A model generated the notes under the pieces. The model searched no databases. It saw only the letters and a list, made by a program, of their open reading frames with translations, and was not told the DNA's origin. Positions 20,991 through 33,054 of a DNA stretch of 64,000 nucleotides are shown in pieces (position 1 is the first letter of the stretch; each line of letters starts with the position of its first letter). The position numbers were made by a program, and so were the translations under genes. Source of the stretch: Oreohelix idahoensis (taxonomy: Eukaryota > Mollusca > Gastropoda > Stylommatophora > Oreohelicidae); assembly GCA_024509875.1 (NCBI GenBank), contig JAMPIV010014129.1:381001-445000 (forward strand), read 5' to 3'.

Positions 20991-23601
20991 TGTCACGTAG
21001 GGTTTATATTCATTTAATTTCCTACATCTTCTTCCTATTCTTTCACCCGAATTCTCTCTTTTATTATCTCTGTATTTCCTTTTTCCTGTATATTTTTCAT
21101 CCATTCGTTTTGCGAATATTATTTTCATATAATTCGCAAACTTTACCTGTTTTCCTTTCTCTAAAACTGAGAATCGCACCTGGGTGGTATTGCGTACATG
21201 TCAGTCGCGCTGGTCGGACGATAGGCGTGAATTTACAGCATTCGCTAGACATTCGTCTGAGGGTCTCTGGCCTGGGGCGTGAAAATTCACCCGAGGGACA
21301 TGGAAAGTAGACAGAGAGTCTGCATTTCAGTAAACGCATGAGGTTTTTCGTCAGGAAAAACCCGGCTTAGCGTGAAAATCCACTCCGCACTGCAGACGGT
21401 GGTCTGAGATTTGCAACTCATGCAAGCCCTCGGCCACTGATGGCTGTTACGTCACGCGATAAGCGGACGAAGGTGTTATACGGACAGGGGAGACTATTTC
21501 GCTTGGCGAAATAAGATTAGGATCCTGTGTCCGATTTTAAAGATATTGGCCAAGTTTGAAACTTTAATTTCATTCTCGCTCATAGACTCACAGTAGATAG
21601 GTTGCTCGTAAACAGAATAGCTGTTAGCGAAGATCTCAGTTTGTTTCGGCAATTTGTCGAACTTCTAGACTTCCAGAAATATTTTCAGCATTTTTATTCT
21701 TAAGTTGTGCGACTACCTGTAATTCTGTGGTTGAGGTAATTAATATGATAGATATATAGATTTTGTGAGTGTTAAAGTGTTTAATCGCTTAATTCATTTT
21801 AATCTATTTCTTTAGCGCAGAAGAGAAATAAAGTGGTAGGCTATTATATTTTCTAGGGAAGCATTCAGTGGAAAGCAGAATAAAATTAAAATTTCTAGCT
21901 TATAACGGAAATTGTAGCTATTTATGAATTTAATTTAACCGCTAATACTCAGTCGAGTGTATTTTTCTAAACTAACGTATAACTCTAGAATCGAGCCTCA
22001 TGAATGGTGACGGAATACGCACGTGTTCCTAATTCATGAGGATTGCTGATTTTTAAATATAACTTACGTCACGGGAAGTTTAAATGATAAGCAAAGCTCT
22101 CTGCTTGCAAGTTTAAATGTAAGTTAAAACCAGTACAGATTCTGTTTATTATATTATATGTGTTATTTTTCCTCCACACAGTGAAAGTTTTGGGGTGACC
22201 CTAACTTTACCAGCACCTAGTAGTAGTTTCCATACTTGTGAAGAAATAGACAGTCCTTATTTTGAACCACGTGGGTTTCTTAAGTACCACTGGTCTAAAC
22301 AGTGCATATGCAACCCGAGTTAGCCAGAAATACTATATCCCAATAACGGGTTTTCAAAGACTGTAATGATAAATACTGGACCTTGGAGCCAGATCTTAAT
22401 TTCTTCTAGAAAAAAACTCTACGTAATCTTTCTGCCTGGTGGCGCGAAATACTTCAAGTATTAACTAACATTTCCCGACTATATATATATATATATTTTT
22501 TTGTCCACAAATCTGTGGTGTGACTAAAGTGAATCCTATACTGAGGGAAGGCACCGACCTGACATTCATCATTTCTAGAAACCTACGCTATTGACACTGT
22601 GCTCTGCTAACTCCCGCGCCTGGAATAACTGTTAGGTGACTTAATCAGACATTTGAACAAATTTGCACACCCAAGTAGTCGTTCCCGGAGACTCCGAGTT
22701 AAATACGTCTTTTGGAACTGGGGACTTCTTGGCAGAAGACTGCATTTTTTTGAGTCTGTGTGAAAATCTAAAATCAGTGTGTTCCAAGAGGCAGCGAGCA
22801 AAGTCGTGAGTACCTGTATGAGAGGCCATGGCGGAATGAATGAGTGTACGCTGGTTTGAGTGATATTTTCACTATTATATCTTTGACACCCTGTTGCTGT
22901 CCTATTGGTTTTTTTCAATCTGCATAATTTGTTGCTAAGGCTAGAGTTCTTGTGTTTTTGTCTTAGGTTAAATCAGATTTTTTTTTCAAACTCTGTGCAT
23001 ATAATTACGAGATAAAACAACGAAAACTCTTAGAATCAAACCCTATGTATCTGTGACTCTGGCGCCATCATCTGTTCTCTTAACGGGGCCGGGCTAAACC
23101 TAGAGTTAACACTATAACGGGGCTATCATCCTTGCAACATTTTTCCTTGAATTTTTATGACTATGTGTATATGTATTTTTCTTGATGTACTTTCTTTGAT
23201 GTTGTGAGCCGATTTTTCCTGATATTAAAATCGCTCTTGAACTTAATAATCGTGTTTGGTCAGCTCGTTCTAGATAATATTATATCATTGTTATAGTTTT
23301 CCCACGTCTGTGTGTTTACCTGTCGTCACGTGTATGTGCGTGCCTGTGAGTGATAGAAATATACGTAATATGTATATTGGTGTAGTCTGTCTGACGCTGT
23401 AACAACTGTTGTAGAAGATAGGTGAGAGAGAGAGAAGAATTCTTTTCGCTTTCAGAGACAGCCACTATATCAAAATCTATCATCTCACGTGTGTGGAAAT
23501 TCTATTCCCTTTCACTAACTCTCACTGAGTCTATCACCTATTCCAACCTATTCAGAAGGGACCAAACCTAGTCTTAATTCTCCTATCGAAAATCTACGAC
23601 A
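20991..23601 (+). repeat. 3' LTR of element 3
   Basis: 2,611 bp, TGTCACGTAG...ATCTACGACA, followed by target duplication TACAC. By eye it differs from the 5' copy by fewer than ten substitutions outside simple-repeat length changes. Confidence 0.92.
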
Positions 23602-23606
23602 TACAC

Positions 23607-24105
23607 ACATGCGGAAAGCACATGTACACACATAAACATAAACAAAAACATAAATAATAGTGCATGTTCATAATAACACAGACACATACACATAGAAATA
23701 ACACACTCCCATTTTTACCCGCTAATATCTAAACTATTCCATCCACCTTTATACCTGAAATAATGATGGCGCAGAGAGGGTGTTAATATCTCGCTGTCAG
23801 GGAAAACAGCTATGAACAGTGGTAGAAATCGCTTCAGTCTGATAGTTTCACGCGATAGGTGATTACAGGCCCTCTTAGGATTTATCCCGCCGTCTGCTAC
23901 CGTCAGTATAGCGACTATCAGTTTACCGTGGCAGCGGAGTTTGATGTTGAAGACGAGGAAACAGAGGTTGCTATCTGTTGGAGCAGGTGCTCTCAACCTT
24001 CATTTGTTCCTGTACCCTACGAGATGCATCTCAGAAGTGAAATAGCCCAGGCAAAAAAAAAACAGCATGCTATAAAATGTTATGTATTTTACGTAACGTT
24101 TTTTT
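23607..24105. other. unassigned sequence
   Basis: AC/AT-rich start (ACACATA repeats to about 23710), then unique sequence. The plus frame 23859-24167 and minus frame 23715-23996 overlap and neither resembles a known family. Confidence 0.35.
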
Positions 24106-24460
24106 TTTTCAGTGGAAGTAAGAAAGAGAGTTTGTTATATAGAACCCATTCTGATATACGGAAGTGAGTCATGGGCAATAAGTAAACAAGTAGAAAAGAA
24201 CTAGAGGCCACAGAGGTGTGGTTTACTGAAGAATGTAAAAATACCATGGACAACCAAAATAAAGTAATGAGGATGTCCTACAAAACGCCAAGGCGCAAAG
24301 AAAGTTTTATTCTTCATGTTTGTCGTACAGATAGGTTGTGAGTTATTTTTGCCCATCTGAGTAGAGTGGATGATGATAGGTACGTGATAAAGGTGTTTGA
24401 AATAGATTTCACGGGTGGTAGCTTAAGGAAAAAGATATGTCTCTGGAATGAGTAGGTTTC
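24106..24460 (+). mobile_element. decayed non-LTR retrotransposon (LINE) C-terminal fragment
   Basis: Frame-broken sequence encoding pieces like IEPILIYGSESWAIS, LEATEVWF and IPWT, then AHLSRVDDDRYVIKV. These resemble the segment after the RT domain in RTE/CR1-type LINEs (LLYGCETWTL...RRMLRISW). A second relative is at 50870-51200. Confidence 0.6.
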
Positions 24461-24499
24461 TCTATTCCAGCCGATCTATACGATTGTAATTTAGTACAA

Positions 24500-26590
24500 G
24501 ATAACCTTGCCCTCCTCATACATATAAATATAAGTTTAACTACACAAACACACAGCTATGTGACAACAAGACACACAAACGTGAAAAACTACGGTTAATT
24601 GGGTATGGGTCTGACCAACACACAAAGTTAAGTTTCTTTGTTGTTTATTATCATTTAAACTTGACAACACCAATTATCTAAAGAAAGGTCCAACAAATCA
24701 GATTTTACATACATATGAAATAACAAAAATACGAGTAGATGCGCCCTCCCCCTATGGAGAAAAGAACCCAAAGTTAATAACCCAAAGGTCGAAGGTTAGC
24801 ACTATGATACAGAGTAGACAGTAAAGTAAACAAAGTCTGACTCTATAAGTACAGTAAAGTAAACAAATTAGGCAAATCCAGAGTTGGTAAAATCTCTGTA
24901 ACAAAGAAAAAATATTCACTCTCTCTTGCAAACAGTGGCCACTCTCTCATTCTTACCTCCTAGGAGATATTCCTCGGCGTACAACTATCCAGTTCACTTC
25001 CCACATTGGCCCCACAATGTTGAATGTTGATAATCCTATCGGCTGACTCTATGTTAGAGCGCCGATTCTGAACAGCGTAAATTTCTGGATGCTTCGTTTG
25101 AATACGACTGTCAGAAGTCGGGAATAAATGTTATTTTTGTACACCCCAGTGGGCTGATAAAATTTAAAAAATATTGCTGGGTTCGGTAAGTTCAGTTAGA
25201 TTACTTTTAGTGTCAGAACTATTCTCATGTATCTTTGGCGAGTACACGCTTATAATCAAGATCGGTACCGCTTAAACCAAAACTGAATCACAGGTAACTA
25301 ACAAAGTAAAATTTCACAGCCAAAAAACAAGCAAAGAAAAAGACCGCTGGACGCTCTTGATCAGGTCTGATAGGAATGTAAGAAAAACATTTATGGAAAA
25401 ATGCTACTATTCTATATAGCTATATATGTGCACACAGACGGGGACAAGACGATCTCTTATCCACTCCGTCAGTCCTGATTAAAGTTAAACGGCACAGGTG
25501 TTTTCTTTAGCCTACCTTATCGCGCGTCGCTTAGCGAGTGTAGGTTGGATTGAGTTATGCGACTCTCCTCCCTGCTCGCGGTTAACGGTCAGCGTACAAT
25601 GTCAGTTATCACAAACTATTGCCGGTCGTTAAGTAGCTATTAATTTGGTCGGCGTCTGATAGTTTAGTCGTATGATATTAAATAATAGGCACTTATAATA
25701 AATACGCACAATGAAATAAAGCGTGAATTCTTTTCTGTCACCATCAGTCGCGCCTAGCACATAAACCAGTCAACTAAAACCGTATCTTCTTGTGTGAGAA
25801 AAGCGTGTGGTGAAAATTAACATTATAACTGAACATCTGGTATGAAATAGCTACGCGTTATTTTATTTCACTAGTTTTAACAGCTAGAAAATCTAAGTGA
25901 ATTATAATGGTAAAAGCTAACACCTTTAAATGGTACAAGCTAACACTTTTAAACACGTAAGCACTAATTTTTATTACCAGAAATCAGAATGAAAAATCCC
26001 CACGAATTGCTAATAACACATTTAACAAAAATGGTTCTAGAACTGCGTGCTTAGACTATCCAAAAATGTGAGTGACGCTGATAGCGAATTTTAAGAAAAC
26101 ACAGCTTATATATGCTTAAATTTCTCAAATCTATCTACTATGTGTAACGGGAAACAGCGACTGCGTTTGCCAAATGAAAGGCTTAAAGGTCGGCTCTGTC
26201 AGGCGTTGCTAACCGACACCAGAAGAATTCTTACGTCTAACGGGTTCTCGAAGAATTTTCTGCATATACGACATCAAAGCGTTAACTCCCCTTTCCGGAT
26301 ACTTCAAAAGGCCGTTACGTCTGTTTCACGTGTTTTCGTATGCCTGACAGATACTGGCGTCGGAAAATGAGGTAAACAAAAGCTGATTCGCTACCTGTTT
26401 TGACGGGCAGGTTTTGAAAATTTTTAAACACTGCGTTTGCAAGTGTTTAAGAAAAGAGGAGGGAACAAAAGAGTAAACGGGTGTAAGTAAACACAGGCAG
26501 AAAAGTGCGTGGTTTTGCTAGCAAACCAAAAGAGCGCTGCGAGGTTGCAAAGACAGTCAGATTACTGTAGGCTCTTTTTCCATTATACGT
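24500..26590 (-). repeat. strongly diverged element-3-type LTR remnant
   Basis: The reverse complement of about 24530-24680 matches the ordered features of the element 3 LTR near 16620-16740: a GTTTTTCACGTTTGTGTG-like segment, a GTCAC run, TTGGTCAG and a TTGATAT-type stretch. It also parallels 56220-57640. The right part is too diverged to align by eye. No intact gene. The 76-residue frame at 26140-26370 has no recognised similarity. Confidence 0.35.
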
Positions 26591-26860
26591 CACAATGTTA
26601 GATAGAAACAATCCACTTTGTTTGGGCATGTTTTAAGAAGAAAAAACTGAAAGTTGGAGTATATCTTAACAACAAGAAAGACAAAGAAAATAAAAAAAGT
26701 AAAAGAAAACAAAGAGAGGAGATACTGATGAACTTGACATAATGGCATGGAAAGAAGTCAACAGCAGAACTGATAAACTGTACCTAAGACAGGAAGTTGT
26801 GCACAGGCATGATCGCCTTCGCCCCAAGGCGTGGTACTTGAAGAAAGAAGAAGTCCCGTA
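26590..26860 (+). mobile_element. decayed LINE C-terminal fragment and 3' tail
   Basis: Homologous to 51030-51660: LDRNNPLCLGMF-like stretch, then KLEYI.., a purine-rich GAAAGACAAAGAAAA stretch, GACATAATGGCATGGAAAGA, GACAGGAAGTTGTG and a GGCACGATC-like end (cf. GGCATGATCTCC at 51633). With 24106-24460 this may be one LINE interrupted by the LTR remnant in between. Confidence 0.5.
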
Positions 26861-27226
26861 TTTGATTTTAGTGAACCATTTTGTAACCCGTATGTTTATT
26901 ACTGGAAATACATTCTAGAGTTTACCATACATAAGCAAAGAAGAAAATAAATAAATGGGTTAGTCCATTTGTTATAAAGAGCACTTCATTCGGTATAAAA
27001 CAATAATTTTTTTTATATATTACAATGCAGTTGAATGTTGTCAGAACACAGTCAAATAAATGTGTAAGAACCTTGATTTTGTTTCTTGTAAACCAATAGT
27101 TTTATTCTGGATACAGTTTTTTTAAAAGAGATACCCGCATATCATGTTCAGCCCCCAGGTTGTACTTGCTTTGGATTTCATTAAGAACATGACTTCATTT
27201 CGCTACTTGCATTTTTTTTCCTTAAC
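26861..27226. other. unassigned AT-rich sequence
   Basis: No coding or repeat signal beyond short A/T runs. Confidence 0.35.
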
Positions 27227-27239
27227 TAACACTAAACCT

Positions 27240-27473
27240 GAGCGTCCGATTGGCATAGTGGTTAGAGCGCTGGTTTCTCGTGGCTGAGGTGCCGGTTTCG
27301 TTTCACGGTATCATCACGCTCCAGTCTACCCAGCTGTAAATGGGTACCGATTTTGCTCTTGAGTTAGGGAAGGAAAAGGCAGCGAGGAGGTGGAACTGCT
27401 GAACCTAGTATATTAAAGTCTCTAATACTTCACTCCCCTATGGCAGTATCTGCTATGGAACTACGTTTATTTT
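27240..27473 (+). repeat. SINE-1, tRNA-derived, complete with 13-bp target duplication
   Basis: Flanked by TAACACTAAACCT at 27227-27239 and 27474-27486. The head carries an A-box-like TGGCATAGTGGTTAGAGCG and a B-box-like region near 27290. The body has CTACCCAGCTGTAAATGGGTA, GAGTTAGGGAAGG and TCTAATACTTCACTC. Other copies: 51690-51944 and about 61700-61965. Confidence 0.85.
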
Positions 27474-27486
27474 TAACACTAAACCT

Positions 27487-27768
27487 ATTTGAGTTTTACT
27501 CCTGGCAGGTTCTACAGAGCTTGGCAAGTCTGCGCCAGTCGGGGTCAGGTTAAAGCAGGCACCTGGTCCTCCAGGTTAGGAGTTTTAGTACAGTGCCGAC
27601 GCCCTGTCTACGTTTAAAAATAAACAAAACAACAACAAAGTCACGTTACGGAAACAGCAAAAGACGAACCAAGCATTGCTGCCAAACGGAGTGCTTATAG
27701 AATATTTCAATAAGATAATATAGTTATTTACCAAATATTTCCCGTACCCTCTTGAAAAGCTGCTCGTA
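27487..27768. other. unassigned sequence, possible old repeat
   Basis: Includes a CCTGGCAGGTTC...CCTCCAGGTTAGG region that looks repeat-like, but no second copy is seen in this window. Confidence 0.3.
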
Positions 27769-27799
<31 letters not shown>

Positions 27800-27830
27800 C
27801 AGTATATGTACCTCAGGTTGGGAACCACTG
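27769..27830 (-). repeat. poly-C tract next to a hAT-type terminal inverted repeat
   Basis: 29 consecutive C (27769-27797), then at 27811-27830 the reverse complement of CAGTGGTTCCCAACCTGAGG, a typical hAT terminus. The partner end was not found, so this is a fragment. Confidence 0.55.
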
Positions 27831-29018
27831 TGTTAGAGGCTGTGTCAACTCGGTAGGGCATTCCTTCATGCCGTTATCTTCAAGAGACAGAGGAAGTGGA
27901 AGGGAAAATTTAAGGAGGGTAGAAATGAAGGAGAGATGTAGAAAGTAGGAATTGTTGAGCTTTTGCACGCGCACCGGACTGCGTTCAGACGTGGAACGCG
28001 CCGACCACATGCGATTACCCCAGTGATATCAGGCACGCAGGGTCGGAGGAGGGCTTTGATGTAGTGGCTGCTACTTCTTTGCGACTGAAATTATCAACCA
28101 GTCGCGCTTTCGAGGAAAATTATTGTGCCTATTAGTGTCCACCCGTCTTTTTTTTCTTTTTTTTTTTTTGCAAACACGTTTAGCAGTCAGTCATTCTTTT
28201 GATCAAGTGCGCGCTTCAGTTGGTTGACTGGCTACTGGAATTTAATATGGTTGCGGTTCACACAAGGAGCATATAGTATTTTTATCATAAGCGCGTTTTG
28301 TTGGGTTTTTTTTTTCTATTTAATTGTTATAATACGAGAATATGTATTTGCCTGGAAATAGTTGAGATATAGTAATAATTACATATTTTACATTTAGTGC
28401 TTGAAAGTGTTACTGTTAACGATAGTTTTTACTTTTTTTTTTTTTTTTTGTACCCGTGGTCCCGATATTTCACTGTAGTGCTTCTAGATCACGACGAGCA
28501 GTTATGACAACCGAGATCGCTTTCAAAACATTCAAGCAGACGTCTGAGAGTGTAGGAAGAAGAAGAAAAAGCTTTTCAAATGGCAACATACTTACACATC
28601 AGTACTAAGACAAGTAAATTATCTGCATTAAGTGGGCACAGCAAATATACATAGACAGCGACATCTCTTGATATTTAAGTGTGTAGAATGAAATCTGTTA
28701 CTCGATTTTTCTTAGGCAATGTTTCTCGCAATAGGTGGCTCACAGTGTTCGTAGTAGTTTTACTTCTCAGAGTAAACATAACTTACAAAGAGGCTAAAAT
28801 AAATAGTGTAGTTTGTTAGTAAAAATCTTTTACATATACATACGTGAAGTTTTACGGTTTTAACTTAGATTTAACGATATGTCTGTGGTGAGTAAATCTG
28901 CTTTTGAAATTCAACTAACCTAAACTAATATACGTTATAAAAATGTATTTTCTTTGAGTCGTTTTATTTAAAACTAGAACCATGAATCAATAGAAGATTT
29001 TTTTTTTTAATTATAGGT
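27831..29018. other. unassigned sequence with poly-T tracts
   Basis: T-runs near 28148-28170, 28305-28315 and 28432-28450. No supported gene. Confidence 0.35.
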
Positions 29019-29125
29019 TTTTGCCTCGTTTTGGCAAGGGGTGACCACTTCAAACGTATACGCAAGGTCCACAGTTATATTAGGGTGCATGTCCAAATAT
29101 GAAAGACCTGGTGGCCTGGTGTTAT
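29019..29125 (-). repeat. short interspersed repeat R95, copy
   Basis: Reverse complement carries GGTCTTTCATATTTGGACATGCACCC, ATATAAC, GGACCTTG and ends with GCCAAAACGAGGC. It matches the copies near 32815, 33063, 35330, 52745 and 61405. Confidence 0.65.
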
Positions 29126-30814
29126 TTTTAGGTGTAACGAAATTTTTTTTTTTTTTTTTTTTAACCAGCGGCACTTGGGCTTTCAGCCCTTCGGCCCAAT
29201 GACATGTCATTGCGAGGCTGGGGAACCTGAGGACTTTCCACGAAAATCATTCTCATATTATGATGTATGTAATTATACTTCTTTTTTTTTTTTAATTAAA
29301 AAAGTACAGCCGTTAGTTATCGGTTAACTTAGAAAGGGTTAACAAAAGTTTGGCAGACGTGGATTGCGGAGTTCAGAAGTGGCACTATAAGCGTAAACTA
29401 AGTTGTGACCTTTGAACTTTAATTTTGAGTTCCCGAAAATAACTTCAAAGTATTTTCAGCTATAATGGTTCACGAATTTCTTGTCTTTTAAGCGTGTCAA
29501 TACCAGTGCGAAAAACATAATAATCTTGTGAACTTTCACTGTGTTCTGGAACTGGGCTTAGATTTTATTTATTTATTTTTATATTCGGTTTTTCCCCCTT
29601 ATAAATACACATCATACCCAAGCCTTATCTGTGAACATTTAGTAAATTATATATTAATATGCACAGATAAATATCTGGGTCTTTATATTATTGAATGATG
29701 ACCTCATTTAAATATCTGTGAATATTTACAAAATGCATACCAAAGCTATACGAATCATGTGGATATTGCTTGGGAAGGACCTATGTTTGTAGAAGTTGGG
29801 GAAAAAACGAAGGTTCAAAGTATTTGATAGAAGAAGTAAGTCCATTTCATAATAAAACCATTAAAAGAAAAAGTTGGTTACAAAAATAGTGCTATTTTCC
29901 TATTCTTCAGGATTAAATAAAAAGGTATACGCAGACCTTTATTTTGTCAGGGTTAAACAAAATTGACAAATTACCTCGTATTATTTGACAATACAGACAG
30001 TGTTGGTCTTATTTCTCTCCTTTTTATAGACGTGTCATATTTTGCTTTTCAAACGGTGCATTTGGTGAGCAATGCATCTGACCGTCTTGCAGAAAGCCTG
30101 TGGGGAAAAAAGCATTTCATGTGCGTGGTAGTTTCTGTAGAGCCTTGTTGTTCTTGGTGAGGTTGTCAGCGTGATATAGTTGTATACTGCATACATACTA
30201 TAAACTAAATGTATAATAACTAGACTATATTTAAAATGACCGCGATAATTTTTTGTTAACCTAATAATACTACATTCTTTTTTGCTATTGTTTGGCTACA
30301 ATATTTAGATGTTTTATATGTTAAAGTTAGTTCCATTAGAGGTATTTTTCCTTAACATTATTCAAGTTTATAAGATAGGCTTGGCTTGCTGAATATTTGC
30401 TTTATTTGTGCAAAATCAATATTTCAAGGTAACAAGACGTATCATTGTACATATTCATTAAGTTTGTGAAAGATTTAGTCAACCTTGTTTAGTTTTCACG
30501 AGCTTATCAATTTTAGCATATGTTCACAAGACGAAGCACATACATAGATTATCACAAAGACGATAATCGCAAAGTGAAATTAATTCTGGAATTCCCCCGG
30601 AATAATGACGTCATATAAGAGAGTGCAAAAACAAACATGACCTATAAATCAATTTTTGGGGACCCACCATGTCCAGGCTTGAACACCCTACTTATTTACA
30701 TCACAGTGATGGGAGCAATCCTGTTGACGTCATATCCGTCACAGTGCGTCAGCGTGGACCCTAGTCAAGTCGATGGCAAGGTATGAAAACTATAATTCTT
30801 TTTGTTTTATAAAA
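29126..30814. other. unassigned AT-rich sequence
   Basis: T-tracts at 29142-29162 and 29281-29293. No reading frame of interest. Confidence 0.35.
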
Positions 30815-31140
30815 TATCTTGCCCACATGCAATGGGCGCCTGCGTGAGACATCATGTCTTTCCACAAATCTCTGTTCATTGTCATCATCACTTTCCTTTC
30901 CGCTCCCGGTGGAGCATGGAGCCACCACTGCAGCCCTTCTCCTTACAGGAAGCCTGCATTAGGCATTCACATGCTCTTACAGTAGTGGTTTATGTGGCAA
31001 TCTGTTTTATGTGATGAGATTGCCAGCCCATGCATAACTTCATATTACTCGCCTTGTACGACATGCCTGAAGAAGCACTAGTCCTTTTTTTTCTACTGTC
31101 TTATCGGAGACACCACGGAACTACGAGGGGGCCTGGTTCA
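30815..31140 (+). repeat. old interspersed repeat, also at about 59290-59560
   Basis: Shared ordered words with 59290-59560: TTCCGnnnC..., AGCATGGnGCnACCACTGCAGC, CATTCACATG/CATTCATGTG, CAGTnGTnnTTnAnGTnATGTGG. Identity is low. The element type is not recognised. Confidence 0.5.
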
Positions 31141-31351
31141 TTGCAGAGGCGTCCCTAAAGTATTTGGTGGCACCCTCTTTCCTCATAAAGAAATAAACTT
31201 GCAAGTACATTTTAAACAGTAAGTACTATGATAACAGTGTCCGACGGCACCCTCTTCCTGGCTGTCACCCGGGGTGGACTCCCCCCCCTCCCCCCCCCCT
31301 CCCCCCACGCATACTGGTTCATTGCGCTCTTTATGAATTCCATTTATAAAC

Positions 31352-31402
31352 TGTCCCATACTATTTTATTTAATTGTCCCATACTATTTTATTTAATTGT
31401 CC
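31352..31402 (+). repeat. tandem duplication of a 26-bp unit
   Basis: Two consecutive copies of a unit reading CCCATACTATTTTATTTAAT then TGTC (31352-31401). Confidence 0.75.
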
Positions 31403-31686
31403 CAAGTGGTTTCTTTGTCGCCTTCTGCCTTTTTATCCTATCAGTTTTACTCGCTGTCACAATGTACTCGCTGTCACAATGTACTCACTGGCTTCCTAAC
31501 TCGGTGGTCCATGGTTCGATCCCCAGTTGAGGTGGCTTTTTTTTTAAACCGCAAACGGCTCCGGGGTCGACCCACCCTCATGAATTGGGTAATAGAGCAA
31601 CTCTGGGAAGGTTAAAAGGCGGCCAGCGTGATGTTGACCACATTACCCCTAGTGTGCCCGATGGTCAAGAAAATATGGGCCTAACA

Positions 31687-32549
31687 TAGGGTTCCCATTC
31701 GTCCCGTTTTTCCCGGGACAGTCCCGTTTTTTTGATAAAATGTCCCGGTGTCCCGAATTTATTCCAAATGTCCCGCTTTTTAATGGTCCTTCCTGAAAAA
31801 AAAAATCTTTGGGTAACGGATTTTATTCCGTGTTTTAGAAGTGTTACTTTATCAATTTCCGGTTACAGTGGACCCTCGGTTTGAATCTCGAACAAAAATT
31901 CGAAAGTCGACCAAAACAGTGTTCAGTGAGCATCTATCAAATGATTTAATGCGTATTAGCATTATTATACAGTATTTTTATCGTTTTTCATCCGCATAAT
32001 GCCGAAACGTAAGTGCAGTATAAATGATAACATTACAAAAGAATTCCCTTCATTATGAAAATGTGGAATGTACTTTATGCAGCTCTAAATTTTGCATTTC
32101 ACATGGTGGTCGGTCAGACGTAGTCAACCACGTGAAAACGAAAAAACATAAAGGTGCTGTTGAAAGTAAGGCTTCCAACAGCAGTATAAGTCATTTCTTA
32201 AATGCGAAAACCCAGAGTGAAAAGGAAATGGAAAAACAGTTATCATTGGCAGCACAGGAAGCAACCTTCGCTTATCACACGGCGGTGCATAACCACAGTT
32301 TTAAGTCCATGGACTGCACAACAGCCATCGTGAAAAAACTTTTCAACGATAAAGTGGAAGTTGTGTTAGTTAATGTGTGTATTTTTATACCAGTATCTTA
32401 TTTTAAGTGCAACATATAATATATAATAGATTTATTTGTGCTTTACCTTAATTTTTAACATGTCCCGTTTTTTTACAAAATGTCCCGGGTTTTTTAGGTA
32501 AAAATTTGGAAATGTCCCGGTTTTTAAACAAAACATTATGGGAACCCTA
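31687..32549 (+). mobile_element. hAT-family DNA transposon, 863 bp, internally deleted
   Basis: Terminal inverted repeats TAGGGTTCCCA...TGGGAACCCTA, further rich in GTCCCG words on both sides. The 8-bp target duplication GCCTAACA/GCTTAACA (31679-31686; 32550-32557) is typical of hAT. It contains only the N-terminal zinc-finger region of a transposase and inserted into SINE-2. Confidence 0.85.
31999..32419 (+). pseudogene. hAT transposase N-terminal fragment
   Basis: The start MPKRKC...ITKEFPS (31999-32053) reads in one frame. A one-base shift then moves to the frame 32024-32419 with CTLCSSKFCISHGGRSDVVNHVKTKKHKGA, a BED-like C-x2-C...H-x4-H zinc finger of hAT transposases, followed by SISHFL and a helical stretch. 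The catalytic domain is absent: the sequence ends in the right inverted repeat. Not functional as a transposase; a zinc-finger-only product is conceivable but unsupported. Confidence 0.75.
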
Positions 32550-32814
32550 GCTTAACACCATATTCCCAACATGCCTCAATGGGCGTATAACTAACGGGAT
32601 CCTTCCTTCACAATGTACTTGGATATGTCATGTTCTCATAACATGGCACACATAAAATGGGCTGCTTTTTTCTTGTACGCCCCCTTAATAAAGTCCTCTC
32701 TACGGCCCTGCTTGTACGTGTTGTGATTTTTCTCTGTACATTGGTCTCCTTCAGAACATTCTCATTAGCTCTTCTGCCTTTCCTTTATGTTCTTAACAGT
32801 CTCATTATACCAGA

Positions 32815-32895
32815 ACACAAGGTCTTTTATATTTGGACATGCGCCCAATATAACCGACGGACCATGTATCCAGGCTAAGTAGGGCGTGCCACACT
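32815..32895 (+). repeat. R95 short interspersed repeat, copy
   Basis: AAGGTCTTTTATATTTGGAC, ATGCGCCC, AATATAACCGACGGACC and GGGCGTGCC. Part of a six-copy family of about 95 bp in this window. Confidence 0.7.
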
Positions 32896-33054
32896 AAAAG
32901 GAGGCAAACTTTTTTTTTTAAATATTTAACAGTATTCTATAAAACCACGTGATCGATTCTTCTAGGGACTTTTGGTGGTTATTGTTTTTTTTGGTTTAAT
33001 TTTTGTGTCTCTCTCATGAACAATTCATACGCCACGACATACTCAAATACACAC

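Larger units (their letters stand above)
14312..23601 (+). mobile_element. element 3: LTR retroelement encoding gag-protease-integrase but no RT
   Basis: 5' LTR 14312-16992, leader with a triplicated 55-bp repeat, gag 17801-18793, protease-integrase 18794-20863, polypurine tract 20976-20987, 3' LTR 20991-23601. The target duplication TACAC (14307-14311 and 23602-23606) is perfect. The LTRs differ mainly by short indels and a handful of substitutions, so insertion was recent. Only about 110 bp lie between the pol stop and the polypurine tract, leaving no room for RT/RNase H. Integrase precedes the missing RT position, as in the gag-PR-INT-RT order of elements 1 and 2. Confidence 0.9.
31469..32608 (+). 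repeat. SINE-2, tRNA-derived, interrupted by a hAT element
   Basis: The target duplication CACAATGTACT is at 31458-31468 and 32609-32619. The head has the B-box GGTTCGATCCCC after GGTGGTCCAT. The body AATTGGGTAATAGAGC and CATTACCCCTAGTGTGCC is split at 31686 by a hAT insertion and resumes at 32558 (CCATATTCCCAACATGCC), ending AACGGGATCC. The uninterrupted copy is at 62540-62794 in reverse orientation. Confidence 0.85.

Noticed and set aside
27240..27320. tRNA gene
   Set aside because: The A and B boxes belong to SINE-1: it has a 13-bp target duplication and a long body, and no cloverleaf can be drawn.
32657..32878. 73-residue hydrophobic frame
   Set aside because: Overlaps an R95 repeat and SINE flank; no conserved motif despite possible membrane-like composition.
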